Assembly: GCF_001314225.1 (NCBI RefSeq)
Contig: NZ_CP012697.1
Location: 2,976,001-3,040,000, forward strand
Length of the DNA stretch: 64,000 bases
DNA from: Microbacterium sp. No. 7
Lineage (GTDB): Bacteria > Actinomycetota > Actinomycetes > Actinomycetales > Microbacteriaceae
Direction of reading: 5' to 3'
The position numbers and the translations under genes are program-made. This document shows, one piece after another, positions 61,274 through 64,000 of the stretch. Each line of letters starts with the position of its first letter. Position 1 is the first letter of the stretch. Under the pieces are notes generated by a model that made no database searches, was not told the DNA's origin, and saw only the letters and a program-made list of their open reading frames with translations.

Positions 61274-61469
61274 GATGAACTCCGGTCAGGTGCTGACGCG
61301 GCCACAGGGCAGCCGCAGGCGATGGCACCCGTCGGGCGTCATCGCGGGCGGGTGCCGGGCTCGGCTGTCGCTCCTGCCCGGTGGATGCCGGGCTGCCCGC
61401 AGTGCGGGCGTCGATGCGACCACTGTAGAACATCGCGCGAGCGGACCGGCACCAGTGTGACGCGATGTT
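61274..61469 (-). promoter_or_regulatory. metF-metE promoter and structured leader
   Basis: TACAGT on the minus strand (61427-61422) is a likely -10. The leader then forms perfect stems GCCCGC/GCGGGC (61395-61409), GCCCGG/CCGGGC (61376-61393) and GGCACCCG/CGGGTGCC (61324-61356). Just upstream of the -10 is an inverted repeat AACATCGCG/CGCGATGTT (61429-61437 with 61461-61469), a possible operator. I could not match it to a known riboswitch class. Confidence 0.5.
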
Positions 61470-61490
61470 TCGCCCGCCGCTTCGCTCTCC

Positions 61491-61657
61491 CGCGAGGGTG
61501 CCACTTGTTCTCACGAGGGTGCTCATTGTTCTCGCGAGGGTGCCCATTGTTCTCACGAGGGTGCTTTGGGGTGCCGCTCGAAAGCACCCTCGTGGGGACA
61601 ACTGGCACCCTCGTGGGGACAACTGGCACCCTCGCGGGGATAACCGGCACCCTCGCG
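61491..61657. repeat. Eight 21-bp units in two inverted blocks
   Basis: Forward units start at 61491, 61512, 61533 and 61554 (the last partial), pattern CRCGAGGGTGCYCATTGTTCT. Inverted units start at 61584, 61605, 61626 and 61647 (the last partial), beginning GCACCCTCGTGG. The two blocks face each other around 61575-61583 and could form one long hairpin or cruciform. They fill the gap between metF and the divergent peptidase gene; the last unit touches that gene's -10 box. Confidence 0.9.
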
Positions 61658-61663
61658 TAGCGT
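61658..61663 (+). promoter_or_regulatory. -10 box for the S9 peptidase gene
   Basis: TAGCGT exactly 6 bases before the ATG at 61670, directly abutting the last 21-bp repeat unit. There is no purine-rich ribosome site other than the G-run, so leaderless translation is likely. Confidence 0.55.
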
Positions 61664-61669
61664 GGGGGC

Positions 61670-63559
61670 ATGGTCGCAACGCTCCCCTACGGTTCCTGGC
61701 CCTCGCCGCTGACGGCGGAATGGGCGAGCGCCGCGTCGCCGCGTCTGGAGGGCGCCGCCTTCGTGGGCGCGGAGGTGTGGTGGGGGCAGTCGATCCCCGC
61801 CGAGGGCGGCCGCACGGCCGTGCTGCGGCGCACGGCCGAGGGCACCGACGAGGTCGTGCTGCCCGCGCCGTGGAACGCCCGCTCGAGCGTGCACGAGTAC
61901 GGCGGCGGATCGTGGGCGGCGAGCCCCGACGGCCGCCTGTTCTTCGTGGAGAGAAGCGATCAGCGCGTCTGGATGCTCGCGCCGGGAGGCGAGCCGGTCG
62001 CCCTCACCCCGCCCGACGAGCGCGATCGCCACGGCGGGCTCGTGTATCAGGCCGGCACGCTGCTCGCGGTGCGCGAGCGGCACGGCGACGCTCCCGTGCC
62101 GGAGCGCGCGATCGTCGCGATCTCGGAGGCGGGTGGCGTGACGGTGCTGGCATCCGGCTCCGACTTCGTCGCCCAGCCCGCGCTCTCGCCGCGCGGCGAC
62201 CGCCTCGCCTGGGTCGCGTGGGACCACCCCGACATGCCGTGGGATCGCACCGAGCTGCGCGTCGGCCGCATCGTCGACGGTGCGGTCGACGCGTGGGAGG
62301 CCGTGTCGTCGGGCACCACGTCGGCGCTGCAGCCGACGTGGGTCGCCGACGACGAGCTGCTGTTCTGCGACGACCCGACCGGCCGCTGGAACCTGTGGCG
62401 CCGGCGCGACGGCTCCGCGGCCGAGCCCGTCGCCCCGGCCGACGCCGACACGGGCGGGCCGCTGTGGGTGCTCGGGGCGCGGTGGTTCGCCGCTCTCGGC
62501 GACGGCGGCGTCGTCGCGGCCCGCACGCACGGGTCCGACGAGGTCGTGCGCATCGCGCCCGACGGCGCCGTCACCCCCGTGGCGGTGCCGGTCAGCGCGC
62601 GCGTGCTCGTCGAGGCGACCGACGGGGCGCGCGTGCTGGTCTCGGGCGCGGGACCGGCCGGCGGCGGGATCTGGCTCGTCGACGCCGACGGATCGTCGGC
62701 GCAGATCGTCGGCGCGGCGAGCGGCACCGATGCCGGCTGGATGCCGATCGGCCGGGCCGTGACCTACGCCGGCCCGCACGGCGACGTGCACGCGTTCGAC
62801 TTCGCGCCGACGAGCCCCGAGGCCGCCGGGCCCGAGGGCGAGCTGCCGCCCTACGTCGTGTTCGTGCACGGCGGGCCGACGGCGCACGTCGGCGGCGTCG
62901 CCGACAGCAAGACCGCGTTCTTCACGAGCCGCGGCATCGGCGTGCTCGACGTCAACTACGGCGGCTCCACCGGCTACGGGCGCGCCTACCGCGAGCGCCT
63001 GCGCGGCCAGTGGGGCGTCGTCGACGTCGACGACGTCGCGGCGGCCGTGCGCGGTCTCGTCGCCGAGGGCCGCGCCGACGCGGCGCGCATCGCGATCGAG
63101 GGCGGCTCGGCAGGCGGCTGGACGGTGCTCGCGGCGCTCGCCGGCACCGACGTGTTCGGCGCCGGGATCTCGCGCTACGGCGTCGGCGACGCGCGTGCCC
63201 TCGCGGCCGACACGCACGACTTCGAGGCGCGCTACCTCGACGGGCTCATCGGCCCGCTCCCCGAGGCGGAGCCCGTGTACGTCGAGCGCTCGCCGCTGAG
63301 CCGGCCCGAGCGCTTCCGCGCGCCCCTGCTCCTGCTGCAGGGAGACGAGGATGCCGTCGTGCCGCCCTCGCAGGCCGAGGCGATCCGTGACGCGCTCGCG
63401 GCCCGCGGCGTCCCGCACGCCTACGTGCTCTATGCGGGCGAGGGCCACGGCTTCCGCCGTGCCGAGACGATCGTCCACGCGCTCGAGTCGGAGCTCGCCT
63501 TCCTCGGCCAGGTGTTCGGCTTCGAGACGCCCGGCGTCCCACCGATCGCGCTGAGCTGA
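61670..63559 (+). CDS. Prolyl oligopeptidase family (S9) serine peptidase
   Basis: 629 residues. The N-terminal 370 or so residues have the repeated Gly/Asp/Trp-rich strands of a beta-propeller; the C-terminal alpha/beta-hydrolase domain has Ser480 in EGGSAGGW, Asp561 in GDEDAVVPP and His593 in GEGHGF, all three intact. No signal peptide, so it is cytoplasmic. It likely trims short peptides, possibly with a preference for acyl-aminoacyl or dipeptidyl ends; that cannot be told here. Confidence 0.93.
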   Translation: MVATLPYGSWPSPLTAEWASAASPRLEGAAFVGAEVWWGQSIPAEGGRTAVLRRTAEGTDEVVLPAPWNARSSVHEYGGGSWAASPDGRLFFVERSDQRVWMLAPGGEPVALTPPDERDRHGGLVYQAGTLLAVRERHGDAPVPERAIVAISEAGGVTVLASGSDFVAQPALSPRGDRLAWVAWDHPDMPWDRTELRVGRIVDGAVDAWEAVSSGTTSALQPTWVADDELLFCDDPTGRWNLWRRRDGSAAEPVAPADADTGGPLWVLGARWFAALGDGGVVAARTHGSDEVVRIAPDGAVTPVAVPVSARVLVEATDGARVLVSGAGPAGGGIWLVDADGSSAQIVGAASGTDAGWMPIGRAVTYAGPHGDVHAFDFAPTSPEAAGPEGELPPYVVFVHGGPTAHVGGVADSKTAFFTSRGIGVLDVNYGGSTGYGRAYRERLRGQWGVVDVDDVAAAVRGLVAEGRADAARIAIEGGSAGGWTVLAALAGTDVFGAGISRYGVGDARALAADTHDFEARYLDGLIGPLPEAEPVYVERSPLSRPERFRAPLLLLQGDEDAVVPPSQAEAIRDALAARGVPHAYVLYAGEGHGFRRAETIVHALESELAFLGQVFGFETPGVPPIALS

Positions 63560-63620
63560 CCCGGGACGGCGCCGGCCCCGAACGGGTGAGAGGAGTCTCA
63601 TCGCCATCGGAGGCCCGGTT

Positions 63621-63650
63621 TTGACATTCCCTCGAAAGCCTCGCTAATAT
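63621..63650 (+). promoter_or_regulatory. Near-consensus promoter at the right edge
   Basis: TTGACA (63621-63626), 18 bases, TAATAT (63645-63650). A perfect 12-base palindrome ATATGGCCATAT (63647-63658) covers the -10 and start point and may be an operator. It is the closest match to a housekeeping promoter in the window. Confidence 0.8.
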
Positions 63651-63658
63651 GGCCATAT

Positions 63659-63684
63659 GCAGGTGACGCACACTGGTCGCCTGC
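63659..63684 (+). promoter_or_regulatory. Hairpin at the 5' end of the right-edge transcript
   Basis: GCAGGTGAC (63659-63667) pairs with GTCGCCTGC (63676-63684) with one G-U pair and an 8-base loop, directly before a GGGGGGAG ribosome site. Confidence 0.6.
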
Positions 63685-63699
63685 CAGGGGGGAGCAATC

Positions 63700-63786
63700 G
63701 TGGACACCACGTCGCAGACAGGGCACAGCGGTCGACGTCGACAAGGCAGCACCGAAGAGGTGGCGCTCGACCCGGTCATCGCCTAG
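63700..63786 (+). CDS. Short ORF (28 codons) in a structured leader
   Basis: GTG start 5-7 bases after GGGGGGAG, reading VDTTSQTGHSGRRRQGSTEE and ending VALDPVIA-stop. It is driven by the strong promoter at 63621. It has no run of one amino acid that would mark a classic attenuator peptide. It may be a leader peptide or a chance frame; the same frame stays open after the TAG to the window end. Confidence 0.4.
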   Translation: MDTTSQTGHSGRRRQGSTEEVALDPVIA

Positions 63787-64000
63787 CGGTTCGTAGGACG
63801 TTCCGCGATCTCGCAGCGCGCTGAGGACCTCACAGCACGCCTCGCGTCAGCTGCGTCGCTCACCGGTCCCCAAGCCGGTGTACCTGCGGACACCAGCACT
63901 CCCGTGGATGCCACGGGACGTCGTCGGCCCCGACCGATGACGTCGGCGTGCCTGGTTCCGCTCATATCGCGCGTGCCCTTGGAGCGCGCGACGGCGCCCC
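63787..64000 (+). other. Structured region at the window end, no supported gene
   Basis: 214 bases beyond the short ORF. Perfect hairpins CACCGG/CCGGTG (63861-63880) and CCCGTGG/CCACGGG (63901-63917) are visible. No start codon with a ribosome site opens a convincing frame. It may be the rest of a long leader for a gene beyond the edge, or a small RNA. Confidence 0.45.

Noticed and set aside
61274..61430. Cobalamin or SAM riboswitch before metF-metE
   Set aside because: The conserved B12-box and SAM-I/SAM-IV core sequences were not found by eye.
61491..61657. CRISPR array
   Set aside because: Units are contiguous 21-mers without spacers, half of them inverted, and no cas genes are near.
63787..64000. 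Coding continuation of the 28-codon frame by TAG read-through
   Set aside because: The frame stays open but the codon choice (ATA, TTG) and sequence do not look like a protein; high-GC DNA often has open frames.

Overview
The window is high-GC actinobacterial chromosome. The 16S rRNA sequence, the 16S-23S-5S order without spacer tRNAs, the PriA-type HisA and the gene neighbourhoods all point to Microbacteriaceae, most likely Microbacterium or a close relative; this is inferred by eye, not by a search. No phage, insertion sequence, CRISPR array or tRNA gene was recognised.

Layout, left to right. 0-2 kb: a cut NUDIX hydrolase and CTP synthase (pyrG). 2-7.9 kb: a fructan-type sugar locus (GH32 hydrolase, two ABC permeases, Tat-type binding protein, LacI regulator) with a clear promoter and operator. 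7.9-13.5 kb: recN, nadK, tlyA, a 50-residue protein, a HAD-IIA phosphatase and a TPR-like protein, all on the minus strand. 13.5-19.2 kb: a complete rRNA operon with its promoter, processing stems and terminator. 19.4-31 kb: tyrS, a CHAD protein, argH, a DUF559 protein, a DUF418 membrane protein and argFDBJC. 31-36 kb: an ATPase, a four-gene ABC operon with its own winged-helix regulator, a dienelactone hydrolase and a PPOX-fold protein. 36-46.5 kb: pheT-pheS, gluDCBA, an rRNA methylase, rplT-rpmI-infC and a DUF1844 protein. 46.7-49.3 kb: a second glutamate-type binding protein and permease pair without an ATPase. 49.3-52.5 kb: a CoA-transferase, an atypical SDR and a divergent LysR regulator. 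52.5-57.9 kb: hisC-hisB-hisH-priA-sseB, then a LysM protein divergent from lexA. 58-63.6 kb: metF-metE and a prolyl-oligopeptidase-family peptidase. 63.6-64 kb: a near-consensus promoter driving a structured leader that runs off the window.

Most of this is backbone. The orders tyrS / TPR / HAD / short ORF / tlyA / nadK / recN / pyrG / NUDIX, argC-J-B-D-F...H, pheS-pheT and infC-rpmI-rplT-methylase resemble those I recall from Mycobacterium. Against that backbone the sugar locus between recN and pyrG, the rRNA operon next to tyrS, and the DUF418/DUF559 pair where argR and argG are often found look like insertions or replacements.

The most unusual signals are non-coding. There is a -10-like TANNNT motif 6-8 bases before the start codon of about a dozen genes, which suggests widespread leaderless transcription. 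There are tandem and inverted 19-21-bp repeats in intergenic regions near 23, 24.4, 44.3 and 61.5 kb. The infC, lysM and metF transcripts have structured leaders. infC appears to start at AUC. A strong promoter and hairpin-rich leader with a 28-codon ORF lies at the right edge.
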